Below, piece after piece: positions 11,592 to 22,088 of a stretch of 64,000 bases of DNA. A program made the translations under genes and the position numbers. Source of the DNA: Piezodorus guildinii. Lineage: Eukaryota; Arthropoda; Insecta; Hemiptera; Pentatomidae. The DNA lies in NCBI GenBank assembly GCA_023052935.1, contig CM041294.1:22530635-22594634 (forward strand), given 5' to 3'. A model generated the notes under the pieces. The model saw nothing but the letters and a program-made list of their open reading frames with translations, did no database searches and was not told the origin of the DNA. Every line of letters starts with the position of its first letter. Within the stretch, counting starts at the first letter, position 1.

Positions 11592-11870
11592 GTAGCTGGG
11601 TGGCTAGCGTACCAGCCTTCCATGCCAAAGGTCACGGGTTCAAATCCGCAGGTGGTCCTAGGATTTTTTAATGGGAGTAAAAAATCCTTAGTTACGCCGT
11701 CCTTCGTAGGGGACGTTAAAAGGTGGTCCCGAGCCTGTGCGATGTCAGGTACTCGTTAAAGATCCCTATCCTAATAAAACCTGGATAGGCAAAATTTAGG
11801 ACTCCCACTGTAGCATCGACCGATTAGCCATAGTAGCATAAAGTGACGTTAAATAAATAAACAAACAAAC
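11592..11870 (+). mobile_element. tRNA-derived SINE, family A, best-preserved copy
   Basis: The best example of the family in the window. Head: 'gtagctgggtggctagcgta' (box A-like) and a good RNA polymerase III box B 'ggttcaaatcc' about 35 bases on. Body: 'ggtggtcctaggatttttt', 'taaaaaatccttagttacgc', 'gatgtcaggtactcgttaaa'. End: 'gcataaagtgacgtt' and a tail of AAAT/AAAC repeats. About 280 bp. Confidence 0.85.
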
Positions 11871-11893
11871 TGAACCACTATAACCTTTCTTAT

Positions 11894-11939
<46 letters not shown>

Positions 11940-12404
11940 GAAAACAGGTATTCAACCCCAGAACACCTAAAACCATTCGATTTTTTTTTTTAAAGACTCA
12001 TATTATTTCATTTCTCTTGCAATCTGCATGTGTTATTTAACTTTTAATAAGCCGCCGTTCTGATGTACTCCCTGAATCAACTTGACAAAGACCAAAAAAT
12101 TAGTCTAGGAGCCTCTGGGAAGAGATGTTATCGGACAGAGATTTTTATTCGATTTTTGGATTGTAATTATAAAAACGCTCTTAATTTTTTTTTTTTTTTA
12201 AATAGATAGTTATCGAATGGAGACCAGAATTAATGTTTGAAAAAAAAATGCGTTTAAAGTTGCAGAAGACATTGACTGATCTGGCTACAGGAGCGAATAA
12301 TTGGACGTCTTATTCTGCTCAAGTGACACTCCTGGTCTCTCTGTGCTCCTTCCTCTCTCCCTTTTCCATCTTTGAACTTCAGCAATGTTTCAGTCTATCT
12401 TTCT
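11871..12404. other. Flank of the Jockey insertion, with TA microsatellite
   Basis: A (TA)n tract lies at 11898-11934. No gene is seen. The segment ends at the left copy of the 12-bp target duplication of the Jockey element (12405-12416). Confidence 0.5.
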
Positions 12405-12849
12405 AACTCTGCTTCATATTTGCGCATGCGCTAGATATAAACAGTCACGTTTTACATCGTTCTCTTAGAACATCAATCTTTGTGTAGTCACTGCATGTTT
12501 TTTTTCGATTTGAAATCAACCATGAAGTAGCTGGACAACAGTGGTCTACATTGGTAGTAATCCCACAGTGAGTACTGTTTTTATTTAGAGTGTCTAATAG
12601 TGAACAGTGTAGCCGTGTGTATACGAGGCCTTATCACACTCATAGCGGCCATAGGGAAGCCCCCCACTCCCACGACTTTACGTGGGCCACGAGCTCAGTG
12701 TTCCGCCAGCTCTGGTAGGGGCACGTTCGTGTGTTAAACATTAAATTATATCGCGCAGACGTAATTTAATTTTGTTTTCTTTTTTTTTTTTTTTTCTTTT
12801 TTTTCCCCTTTTCTTTTCTTCCTTCTCTATACCATCTATTCATGCGAAA

Positions 12850-14226
12850 ATGAGATATTTCCACCAAGTAATGTCCAGCAAAGTTACCAAAAGGTCCCGA
12901 TCCGCTGGGTCTACCAGGTCCTATAATCCTCAAAATTCAGCACTTTCAACACCTCAGCATTCTCCACCAGCTAAGACCCGTTCACGGCGTAATAATAAAA
13001 AAAATAGTCCTCCAGTTACTCCCACAAATGTATCAGACGAACCACAACCAGGCACTTCATCCCAGGGATTATCCGAAGAATCTCCTTTCTTCACGCCCAA
13101 CCCATACCAGATTCTCCAATCTGATAAAGATGCTATGGAGTCAATACCAACGCCTAGAGAGCCTCGGCCTCCCCCGATATTCGTCAAAAATATAAAAAAT
13201 TTTCAATTGCTCTGCACCCAAATAAATAAAATTATTGATCCAGGCAGTTACTCGTGCCTTAGCAGAAGCACTGATACCAAGATTTCTCCTGAAACAGCAG
13301 AATCATACCGGAAAATCGTTAAATATCTAACGGACACAAAGGCAGAGTTCCACACCTACCAGCTTCGGCAGGAGCGCTCCTTGCGGGTAGTCATTAGAAA
13401 TCTTCATCACTCAACGCCTGCTGAAGACATTGAAGAAGAATTGACGGCACTGGGTTTCAAGGTTCGTCAAATAACAAACGTTATGAAGGAAAATAGATCC
13501 GGCACCGATGGAACTAGGAAGATACCTCTACCCCTCTTCTTCGTTGATCTAGAACCCTCACCTGGAGTTGAAAAGGTCTACGATATCCAAAGGCTGTATT
13601 ACACTAAAGTAGCAGTTGAAAAGCCGTACGTGAAGAAAGAAATTGTCCAATGCCACAACTGCCAGGCATATGGCCATACCAAGCACTATTGTCATCACAT
13701 GCCACGTTGCGTGAAATGTGGAGACCCCCACAAATCTGAAGAATGCATCAAATCAAGGCAAACTCCAGCAGTGTGTGCTCTATGCCTGAAAGGACACCCA
13801 GCTAATTACAAAGGATGCCAGGTTTACAAAAATCTAAAACTGAAATTTCAGAAACCGCAGTCAACAGAATATTCCTCTACTCCAAGAAGAATAACTTCAA
13901 ACCTCATCAACTCTAATGTGTCCTTTGCCCAACTTCTAGGAGGCGGTGAGAAAAATAAGAATTGTGAGGCCCTGCCGCAGGAACAGCCAAACCTTCAACA
14001 CCCCCAGCCCCAGCCCCAACCTCAATATTCTCTTCCTCTAACCCTACCCGAGCCTCAAAAATCCCATCAACATCAAATTCCACTTATTCCTCCTCCATCT
14101 AACGCAACAGATATCACCAGTCTCTTAACATCCTTTATCACTGAACTGAAATCAGTCGTGACTCCCCTACTATCTCTTCTAACTAACCTCGTATCCCACC
14201 TCATCACTTCTGCAAGAAATCCTTAA
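12850..14226 (+). CDS. Jockey LINE ORF1, gag-like RNA-binding protein
   Basis: The protein that binds element RNA to form the transposition particle. I take the start at the ATG at 12850 (458 codons); another in-frame ATG is at 12871. The frame is open further upstream only through a pyrimidine tract read as poly-Phe. A Ser/Pro-rich N-terminus leads to an RNA-recognition-like region (SLRVVIRNLHHSTPAEDIE) around residues 178-250. Three zinc knuckles follow at about residues 267-281 (CHNCQAYGHTKHYC), 287-299 (CVKCGDPHKSEEC) and 309-323 (CALCLKGHPANYKGC), the usual Jockey gag arrangement. A proline/glutamine-rich tail ends the protein. The TAA stop touches the ORF2 ATG in the same frame. Confidence 0.9.
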   Translation: MRYFHQVMSSKVTKRSRSAGSTRSYNPQNSALSTPQHSPPAKTRSRRNNKKNSPPVTPTNVSDEPQPGTSSQGLSEESPFFTPNPYQILQSDKDAMESIPTPREPRPPPIFVKNIKNFQLLCTQINKIIDPGSYSCLSRSTDTKISPETAESYRKIVKYLTDTKAEFHTYQLRQERSLRVVIRNLHHSTPAEDIEEELTALGFKVRQITNVMKENRSGTDGTRKIPLPLFFVDLEPSPGVEKVYDIQRLYYTKVAVEKPYVKKEIVQCHNCQAYGHTKHYCHHMPRCVKCGDPHKSEECIKSRQTPAVCALCLKGHPANYKGCQVYKNLKLKFQKPQSTEYSSTPRRITSNLINSNVSFAQLLGGGEKNKNCEALPQEQPNLQHPQPQPQPQYSLPLTLPEPQKSHQHQIPLIPPPSNATDITSLLTSFITELKSVVTPLLSLLTNLVSHLITSARNP

Positions 14227-16911
14227 ATGACCTCTTCCGAACCTATATCCATACTCCTTTGGAACGCGAATGGTATTCGAAATCACACCAACGAACTGAC
14301 AGTCTTCTTACAAGAAAAACATATAGACATAGCCTTGGTAACAGAAACTCGACTTACTAACTCACGGCTGTTTAACATCCCCAATTACAACATTTACCGA
14401 ACGGACCACCCGGACGGAACCGCACATGCTGGCACTGCTGTCATTATCCATCACTCCCTCTCCCATCATTCACACCCCTTACCGGTCCATAATTACCTAC
14501 AACCTACAGCTGTAACAGTCCGAACCAAGCTCTTTAACTTAACAATTGTTGCAGCATATTCCCCTCCAAAAATTCCATTTTCCGAATCCCAATTCAATTC
14601 ATTCCTAAATTCCTTGGGACACCACTTTCTTGTAGGAGCAGATTTTAATGCAAAACACCAACAATGGGGAGCCAGAACCACAAACTCTCGCGGACGAATC
14701 CTGTTGTCTGCACTTAATTCTACTCGCAGCATTATCCTTCCTCCGGATTCTCCTACCTACTGGCCAACAGATCCCAACCGCAATCCTGACCTTCTAGATT
14801 TTTTCATTCATAAAGGTCTAGGTTCACTAAATTATTCCATATCTCGCCTCGATGACCTATCTTCAGATCACAGTCCATTACTCCTTACCCTTTCATTATC
14901 GCCCATTCCTAAACCGACTCCACCCTCATTCATCAGAGGGCCAGTTCATTGGGACCTATTCCGTCAAATCTTAACCGACAATATTGATCTCAGAGTATCC
15001 CTCAAATCCCCTGAAGAACTGGATGAAGCTGTAAATACCTTTACTACCCTAATCCAACAAGCAGCCTGGACTTCATCTTCACCTCTCTCTTCCACCAAAT
15101 CCCGATGTACAAATCCTTTACCTCAAGAACTCCTGGACCTTATCCAATTCAAGCGCCGTTCTAGAACTATCTGGCAGAGGACCAGGCACCCTGACGACAG
15201 GAAATCATACAATTATTATTGTAAATTAGTTAAAAATAGATTGACAACCTACAGATCCCAATCCTATAATTCCTACCTTTCCTCATTATCCACTTGTAAC
15301 CATTCCCTCTGGAAAGCAACTAAAAAAATCCTTAAATACCATTATATATCTCATCCTCTCCAACGTCATGATGGTTCCTGGGCCTCGTCAGATGAGACTA
15401 GAGCAGAGGAATTCGCTAAACATCTTGCAAACACATTTACTCCTCATCCTGAACTTAATCCTACCCATACAGCTGCAGTTGAAGAATCCCTCTCCTCGCC
15501 GATTCCTCTCTCCTTACCTCCTAAAGCTGTCAACCCCTCTGAGGTCAAATTCCTAATCAATAAACTTAAACCTCGAAAATCTCCTGGATTTGATCTCCTC
15601 ACTTCCCAAATCATTAAACAACTTCCCAAAAAGGCGATAATATTCCTGACCTACATATATAACTGCATCCTCCGAACAACCCATTTTCCTCTGATGTGGA
15701 AACACTCAACCATTATACTTTTCCTTAAACCGGGCAAACCTGTTAATCATACATCATCCTATAGACCAATCAGCTTGCTCCCTATACTTTCCAAATTATT
15801 TGAGAAAATCCTTTTGAAACGCATCCTACCGTTAATCCAACTCCACAAAATCCCATCTCACCAGTTTGGTTTCCGCTCAGGTCACTCCACTGTTCACCAA
15901 GGTCTTCGAGTTGTTGACCACATATCCTATGCCCTTGAAAGCAAGCTATATTGCACAGGTGCCTTTCTGGACATAGCACAAGCATTCGACCGGGTGTGGC
16001 ACGATGGCTTGCTTTTTAAACTAAAAACCCTATTACCCCAAGCCCTATATCTAATCCTTCGATCCTACCTCTCTAACCGCTCGTTCCGAGTCCGTTGTGG
16101 TTCTGAATTCTCAAGTTGTCATCCGATAGAAGCCGGTGTTCCACAAGGTAGTGTCCTAGGTCCTATACTCTACATCATATTCACCTCAGACATTCCCACC
16201 TTACCCGAAAACTTCCTGGCAACATTTGCCGATGATACAGCTATCCTCTCATCCCATCCAGATCCTGTTATGGCATCCTCAAACCTCCAATCACATCTCG
16301 ATCTGATTGAACAGTGGTGCAATCATTGGCGCATCAAAGTCAATGAATCAAAAAGCAAGCAAGTCACCTTTACCCTTCGACGCAGATCCTGCCCTTTCGT
16401 CCATTTTAACTCTATTCCCCTTCCCTTTTCTGACACAGTCAAATACCTTGGTTTTCTCTTAGACAAAAGACTGACATGGAACCCCCATACTAGACTCAAA
16501 CGACAAGAACTCAATCGACGATATGGCCAGCTATATAGACTTCTAAATAGGAAATCACACCTCTCAACGGACAACAAACTACTCATTTACAAGACTATTC
16601 TTAAACCCATTTGGACCTACGGACTTGAACTGTGGGGAACAGCAAAATTTTCGAATATCAAACGTATCCAATCCTTCCAGTCTAAAGTCCTTAGATCAAT
16701 AGTCGATGCCCCATATTATGTCACCAACAAAACCTTACACCATGACCTGAATATCCCATTTGTCCTTGATCTAATCCCATCCAAATTCTCAATCTTCCAT
16801 CAGAAGCTTACTCACCTTCCTAATCCCTTGGCACACTCCCTATCCAGTTCCAAACATCCCTATAATCCTCCTCGTAGGTTGAAGCGGCAGTGGCCCAGAG
16901 ATCTCTTGTGA
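14227..16911 (+). CDS. Jockey LINE ORF2, AP-like endonuclease plus reverse transcriptase
   Basis: An intact 894-codon polyprotein. Residues 1 to about 225 form an apurinic-type endonuclease with ILLWNANGIRNH, a catalytic TETRL, GADFNAKH near 137 and SSDHSPLLL. The reverse transcriptase follows: YRPISLLPILSKLFEK, HQFGFRSGHST, the first catalytic aspartate in FLDIAQAFDRVWH near 580, GVPQGSVLGPILY, and the active-site box TFADDTAIL near 668. The C-terminal region IWTYGLELWGTAK is typical of Jockey. No RNase H is present, as usual for the clade. The ATG at 14227 follows the ORF1 stop with no spacer, so it is probably translated by re-initiation or stop readthrough. Confidence 0.95.
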   Translation: MTSSEPISILLWNANGIRNHTNELTVFLQEKHIDIALVTETRLTNSRLFNIPNYNIYRTDHPDGTAHAGTAVIIHHSLSHHSHPLPVHNYLQPTAVTVRTKLFNLTIVAAYSPPKIPFSESQFNSFLNSLGHHFLVGADFNAKHQQWGARTTNSRGRILLSALNSTRSIILPPDSPTYWPTDPNRNPDLLDFFIHKGLGSLNYSISRLDDLSSDHSPLLLTLSLSPIPKPTPPSFIRGPVHWDLFRQILTDNIDLRVSLKSPEELDEAVNTFTTLIQQAAWTSSSPLSSTKSRCTNPLPQELLDLIQFKRRSRTIWQRTRHPDDRKSYNYYCKLVKNRLTTYRSQSYNSYLSSLSTCNHSLWKATKKILKYHYISHPLQRHDGSWASSDETRAEEFAKHLANTFTPHPELNPTHTAAVEESLSSPIPLSLPPKAVNPSEVKFLINKLKPRKSPGFDLLTSQIIKQLPKKAIIFLTYIYNCILRTTHFPLMWKHSTIILFLKPGKPVNHTSSYRPISLLPILSKLFEKILLKRILPLIQLHKIPSHQFGFRSGHSTVHQGLRVVDHISYALESKLYCTGAFLDIAQAFDRVWHDGLLFKLKTLLPQALYLILRSYLSNRSFRVRCGSEFSSCHPIEAGVPQGSVLGPILYIIFTSDIPTLPENFLATFADDTAILSSHPDPVMASSNLQSHLDLIEQWCNHWRIKVNESKSKQVTFTLRRRSCPFVHFNSIPLPFSDTVKYLGFLLDKRLTWNPHTRLKRQELNRRYGQLYRLLNRKSHLSTDNKLLIYKTILKPIWTYGLELWGTAKFSNIKRIQSFQSKVLRSIVDAPYYVTNKTLHHDLNIPFVLDLIPSKFSIFHQKLTHLPNPLAHSLSSSKHPYNPPRRLKRQWPRDLL

Positions 16912-17398
16912 ATATGTCATTGGAGTGCTGGCAATGGCTGGCTTCTCCACTCATGCCCTGAGTGTATGTGGCTCTAGCGCCCTCGCTCAGCCTCCACTGG
17001 CACTCAAGACCAGTGACGCAGCTGAATGAGAGGCGCTGGGATCTTCTGGCATTGTGCCTCGACATCCACTAGTGGATCTCGAGGTTTGATCCAGTGATCC
17101 CAGGGGCAGCTTGTAAATATTGTAAATAGGTATGAATGCGAACAAGATTGTTATTTTTTATTTTTTATTTTATTTTATTTTTATTTTTTTTTTATAGTAT
17201 TTATTTAATTTTGTGTATATATATTTTTTTTCTTTTATTTGATTAGTCTTTATTAATTTTTTTTTTCTTTAATTTTATTTACAATGTACATATGGTATGA
17301 ATGATTTATTCTATCTCTAATACTCATTGCCCCAGAAGGTGGCAGATTGTATTATCTCTTAATAAAACAAATTAAAAAAAAAAAAAAACTCTGCTTCA

Positions 17399-17937
17399 GT
17401 GAAAACTGGTTATGGTTATGGTTATGGTTATGGTTATGGTTATGGTGACAGATTTCTTATACGAGTATATTTCTTATATTCATCTAATGTAGAAGTAAAT
17501 AGGCCTAGAAAGAAAGAAATTGGGTTCATTTGAGGGATTGAGAGACTTTACACACACACACACCAATTTATATTTCCTCTATATCTGGAAATCCACATCG
17601 ACCGAAATAGATGAAAGGAGCTATTTTTTAAATATTTTTTTTTCTTCCGCTATGTGCTAAGCTTCTCCCTTTTTCTTCTAGGTCAAATAAGCTGAAAGTG
17701 AGTTTTAAGTGATTTTTTTTATCTTTTTTTTTTTTTTTTTTTTGTAAGCTAGATTAATTTTATAAAAAAAGATGTAAATTATTTCACCCACAATGTTGGT
17801 AGATATCTTGAGGTTTCGGCGTTATTTAAAGTTTTACGGATCTTTACAGCCCCTCAATATTGAGCTAGAGGTTTCTGAATACATTTTCAGGACTTTTCTC
17901 CACTCTGCATATTTACCCATTGTGTTATGTATTTCTT
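17399..17937. other. Flank with GGTTAT tandem repeats and T-runs
   Basis: A hexamer array of GGTTAT, about six copies, lies at 17408-17446, just beyond the right target duplication of the Jockey element. Short (CA)n and long T-runs follow. No coding is seen. Confidence 0.6.
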
Positions 17938-18225
17938 TTTCTCTCTGGCGCGACAGGCCGTGTAGGCTCTAGGCCGCGTGGTTTAGACTCTTGGGAGAAT
18001 ATACTCACGTTCCTCGATGAAATGTTTAGGGTATGGTCATCACTCCTTACACCTATTTTTGCGAGTTGCCACCAGTAGGCTGACGAGTCTCACTACCCGA
18101 GGGAGAGGCTGTGAGTGAGTCCCCATTTAATTATATCCTAATAAAAGTCCCGCTAGGACTGGGACTCGAACTCACAATTCCGACGTGGGTGACTAGCGCG
18201 CTAGCCACTCACCCACCGGCTCCCC
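17938..18225 (-). mobile_element. tRNA-derived SINE, family B, reversed
   Basis: Reversed copy of the family at 1384-1686. Its tRNA-like head is at the right (box B complement 'gggactcgaactcac', then 'gactagcgcgctagccact'), and its 3' end at the left contains 'gcgacaggccgtgtaggc'. The body includes 'gggtatggtcatcactcc', which is shared with the copy at 52138. Confidence 0.8.
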
Positions 18226-18316
18226 CACTGTGTTATCTAATGTAGTTGTAAATTACAATAAATATGTAGATTGAGCCCGTGTTGAAGAGGTGCCTTATGG
18301 GGGCATAATCTGTTGT

Positions 18317-18538
18317 TTATTCAGTTAACGTCACTTTATGCTGCCGTGGCTAATCGGACGATTGGTTGTTGGGTTGTTGATTAGTCATTTCTCTTTCGAT
18401 TGTATGACAATCATGACTCAGGGGTACTCCGTACCTCCACAAAAAAACACAAAATCGGAACAACAAAAACGCTAATCGGACGATGCTACTATGGGAGTCC
18501 TAAATTTTGGTTATCTAGGTTTTATTAGGATAGGCTAC
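18317..18538 (-). mobile_element. tRNA-derived SINE, family A, 5'-truncated and interrupted
   Basis: Reversed copy showing only the 3' half ('taacgtcactttatgctgc', 'gggagtcctaaattttgg', 'ggttttattaggatagg'). It is split by a 108-base insertion at 18363-18470 flanked by a perfect 14-base repeat, described separately. Confidence 0.75.
18363..18470 (+). mobile_element. Small retro-insertion with 14-bp target duplication inside a SINE
   Basis: The 14 bases GCTAATCGGACGAT occur at 18349-18362 and again at 18471-18484, on both sides of 108 bases that are absent from other copies of this SINE. The insert ends in an A/C-rich tail ('acaacaaaaac'), so it looks like a retrotransposed short RNA. Its source is not recognised. 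Confidence 0.7.
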
Positions 18539-20346
18539 TGTGCAGGAAATTATGTTTTACGGAAAAATCAGAATTACATTATTTATAAAACATTTCCAAT
18601 CATTTTACTGCAAAATGAATTGTGTTTTCCAAACTAGCTTACTATTAACCATTTCTTTTAAGGTCTGGCTTGTTCAGGTGGTTTTCTCTGGCAAGGATAT
18701 ATTTTCGATAAAAATAATAATTATTTCCTGCAAATTATTCAAATATAATATAGCACATCAAAAATATATAAGTTTCTGCTAAATGCAAGATTTCAGGACA
18801 CAAATGAATTTTTTATTCTTTCAAATCGTTCCACAAATTAGAAAAAAATCTTGAGTACAGAGGAGTATGATAGACTATTTTTTATGAAATTCAGTATGTG
18901 ACACTTTTTAAAAAGGTTAAAAATAAAATTAAAAAAATTTAATTCAATTTTCTTTCTTCTGCCAAAAATCGCCTTTCGTTTAAGAATCATGCTGATATCA
19001 TTTTATTATGTCTCTGACTTCTAATAAGCAGGAAAAAATCATTAATTAATTTCGAATTTTACTATTAACAAAAAATAGAAATATCCGAAAAATATTTTTA
19101 TTTTTAAATCTCTAAAACCACTTGAGTTGAATAGCTAAAAATGTATGTGAATTATTTTTATTTGACAACAAATCGAACCCCCAAATACGAGTAAAAAAAA
19201 ATCCGCGGTTGCAGTTTTTCCCATATTTATCCGGCTATAACCTTTATCAAGTATTTTTTCTCGCCGCTATTCCTTCTTAATTCATTTTATTAAACCTAAA
19301 TTACACAGTTCTAACCGATTTCCTGTAAATTACAGACCACCTGAGCGTTACATTCACCCTCCCTACTTCATTCTCCCCCCTCTCCTTCCCCCATCCTTTC
19401 CTATAAATGTTTTATGTTGTTGACCTGAAGAAGAGCTCTTTGGGGCCCTCCATCGATCTTGCCTTCTTGATATTGTTTTCAAGTCAGGCCTTCATTGCTT
19501 TGACTTCGTATTTGATATATCGTGTTGGGAACATTTCATCTACGCCATGTTATTTATTATTTTTCTTATCCTGTTTCTATCATACTGATGTTTTCATACT
19601 AACCAAATGATTTACATATTTTTCTCGTCTATATACCCTGTATTTGCCATTCACTATTATAAAAAACTAAAAATCTGAATTTTCTATTTTTAATATTGAA
19701 ACTTTGTAAACAACTAAGAATAATAAATTGTAAACAATACTGGACAATCCATCCGTCTGCCACCTACCGACATTATTGGTCTCGTTTATTTGAGGTTAGG
19801 CTCAGATACTTCGGTACAGGTCACTCTATAATAACCCTCAGAACTTTAACAGCAGCCGTTTCTCTGCAAAATGGCTGTCGATTAGATCCGTTAAACATCC
19901 ATTACTCGGGCTTTTATAAAGAAAGAGAATATTAAAGAGTTTTGTAATGAGTGCACCTAGAAAAGAAAAAAATATATATTAGGCAATTTATTTGAGATCT
20001 TATACCTTAGTCCGTTTCAATCTTCCCAGCTTTATATGTTTCACTATGTCAGGTTCATCAAAGAGGATATATATTTCTTGATTACCCTTCCTGAGGTGTG
20101 TCTAACCGACTCTCTTTGGTACATAGATGCACGAAGTAGGTCTTCCGATAATATCTAGTTCACTCCCGTAACCAAGGATTTGGACCATTCTCTTAAACAC
20201 AGTACCTGTTGGTATCTGAACATCTTTCTCCACTGCGATGTTGAAAGACAGAAACGCCAGGTCATCTCCCTTATTTATAATATAAGATATTTTAGAGGGA
20301 GAAAGTGGGCCTTTAAGGTTGGTAGGCCTTGGTAATTGGTAGGCCT
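18539..20346. other. AT-rich stretch with a possible antisense reverse transcriptase remnant
   Basis: Mostly AT-rich with no recognised gene. On the minus strand, about 20010-20275, translation gives pieces such as FDEPDIVKHIKLGRLKRT that resemble the C-terminal block of RTE-like reverse transcriptases, which would mark an old broken LINE. A 79-codon plus-strand frame at 19696-19935 has no recognisable motif. Confidence 0.3.
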
Positions 20347-21630
20347 TTGGGTTGTTTCACATGAAATGTCCGTTTTTATAGTTTCTGAAATACATAAAGG
20401 AGTTTGCACGTCTCTGTTGTTTTCTTCCGAATGTTTACATATTTAAAGTATATAGTTACTAATCCTCTACCTTTGTATTATAAACATTAGCTTCCCAATT
20501 AATCACCCACTTTTTAGTATACCTCCAAATATGAACATGGAAACACGCGATTTTCGATTAATATTTTTGTACGAATTTAAACTCGGCCATACAGCAGCTG
20601 AGCTAGAAATATTTGCCCGCGTTTGGGGAAGGGAGTGTTAATGAACGGACCATTCGCCGTTGGTTTGCTGAGTTTTCAGCCGGAAATACCAACTTGGAAA
20701 ACTTGCCACGAGGAAGACCTCCATCCGTAACAGACAACGATGTCCTCAAATATACAGTAGAAGGAAACCCCTACCAAACAGTTAAAGGACTCTCAGCACA
20801 ACTAAATGCAAGTGCATCTACCGTTTCCAGACATTTACAGTGTATTGGGAAAAGTAAAAAAGCTCGATACATGGGCACCTCACGATCTCACTGAGCGGCA
20901 GCAATTGAAACGCCTTGAACGCAGGTTTCTTTGCTTACGAGGCAAAAAACTGAGCCTTTCCTTGAAAGAATAATTAACTGCGATGAAAAATGGATCGTAT
21001 ATGACAATCAGCGTCGGTAAGGGCAGTGGTTGAACATCGACGAAACCAAACGAGCAAATGCCAAAACCGAATTTGTATCCCAAAAAATTGATGGTCACAG
21101 TATGGTGGTCCATGGCTGGGATAATTCATTATTCCTTTTTACCTAGAGGTGAAACCATTACCTCTACAATGTACTGCAATGAAATTGAACAAATGCACAC
21201 AAAATTATTAAAAAAACAACCTGGATTGGTAAATCGGAAGGGTCCTATACTGTTACACGACAATGCTAGACCCCATGTTTCAAAACATACCGTGCACAAA
21301 TTGAAAGAACTGGGCTACGAAGTTCTTCCGCACCCACCATATTCTCCCGACTTGTCTCCAACAGATTACCACCTGTTCAGGAATTTAGACAACTTCGTCA
21401 AAGGAAAACTTTTTGAAAATGATGATCAAGTGAAAAGTGCGTTTTCAGATTTTGTTTCACTTCAAAGCTCAGAGTTTTTCAGTTCGGGGATAAAAAAGTT
21501 GGTGTCTCGTTGGGAAAAATGTGTAGAAAAAGAAGGTAAATACTTCGAATAAAATTATCTTATTTTCATATCGTATTTTTAATAAAAATCCTTTACCTTG
21601 AAAACGGACATTTCATGTGACACAACCCAA
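20347..21630 (+). mobile_element. mariner transposon, decayed
   Basis: Terminal inverted repeats match closely: TTGGGTTGTTTCACATGAAA at 20347 and the reverse complement of the block ending CACAACCCAA at 21630, both continuing into the shared 'tgtccgttttt'. At about 1284 bp the length is normal for mariner. A TA follows the right end (21631-21632), but the left flank no longer shows a clear TA. The transposase inside is broken, so the copy is dead. Confidence 0.88.
20531..21552 (+). pseudogene. mariner transposase, broken by frameshifts and stops
   Basis: The protein would cut and paste mariner DNA. It starts at the ATG at 20531 (ETRDFRLIFLYEFKLGHTAAE, the first helix-turn-helix), shifts frame near 20605 into GEGSVNERTIRRWFAEFSAG, and shifts again near 20865. 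The next part, with the first catalytic aspartate in NCDEKWIVYDN, contains stop codons. From about 21058 the frame is clean: LLHDNARPHVSK holds the second aspartate and YSPDLSPTDYHLF the third, the D,D34D spacing of mariner. I count at least three frame changes plus an in-frame stop, so no functional enzyme can be made. Confidence 0.88.
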
Positions 21631-21928
21631 TATTATACATACATACAGATATTTTTGTGCGACTTGGTTATTTGTATTCAAGTGTTCTGCAACGCATATT
21701 TCCTTACTATTAAGAACTTCCTCTTACAATATATTCCAAATAGACATATGAAAGCAAAAAAAATTAAATTTCCAGATTGTGAATCTATTTGTATTCTACT
21801 AAATATTACATTACGAACTTTCTCTAATCAATCAATAACCGTATACGAGACAAAACGAAGTTAAGAAAAGTTCATTTACTAATTACCCACATTACTTTGA
21901 TGATGTACTCATCTTTATTTTTCTTCAG

Positions 21929-22088
21929 GGAGAGCTGGCCAGCGTGCATAGTCCAAGCGAGGATAGGTTCATCGTGACCAAGATTAGGGAATCCCTGGGA
22001 TACTCGACCAGCGCTGTCTACTGGCTTGGAGGAAGGTACAACGGTAGCCAATGGCTATGGGAAGACTTCTCCAGCATGGACTTCACCG
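21929..22088 (+). CDS. Host gene exon 1 (first visible): C-type lectin domain, middle part
   Basis: The acceptor is 'tttttcttcag' ending at 21928 and the donor 'gtaagt' starts at 22089. Frame begins at the first base: GELASVHSPSEDRFI is the classic second strand of a C-type lectin domain (LAS.HS..E..F), followed by YWLGGRYNGSQWLWED, where the WLGG core is the family signature. The upstream intron is phase 0, and the missing exon should supply the first cysteine and the tyrosine/tryptophan start of the fold. A mariner ends only 298 bases upstream. Confidence 0.92.

Larger units (their letters stand above)
12417..17386 (+). mobile_element. Full-length Jockey-clade non-LTR retrotransposon (about 4.97 kb)
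   Basis: The element is bounded by a perfect 12-base direct repeat, AACTCTGCTTCA, at 12405-12416 and 17387-17398, directly after a poly(A) tail (17374-17386 and into the repeat). It carries a 5' UTR of about 430 bases, an intact gag-like ORF1, an intact ORF2 with endonuclease and reverse transcriptase, and a 3' UTR of about 460 bases with AATAAA just before the tail. Being complete, undamaged and cleanly bordered, it is a recent insertion and possibly an active master copy. Truncated relatives lie at 6640-7395 and, more distantly, at 1751-2292, 25075-25863 and 33430-34200. Confidence 0.93.

Noticed and set aside
12772..12849. Upstream start for Jockey ORF1 with poly-Phe leader
   Set aside because: The reading begins at TTG and runs through a pyrimidine tract of the 5' UTR; the first proper ATG is at 12850.
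20613..20894. Separate small helix-turn-helix gene
   Set aside because: It is one frame-segment of the broken mariner transposase, inside matching terminal repeats.
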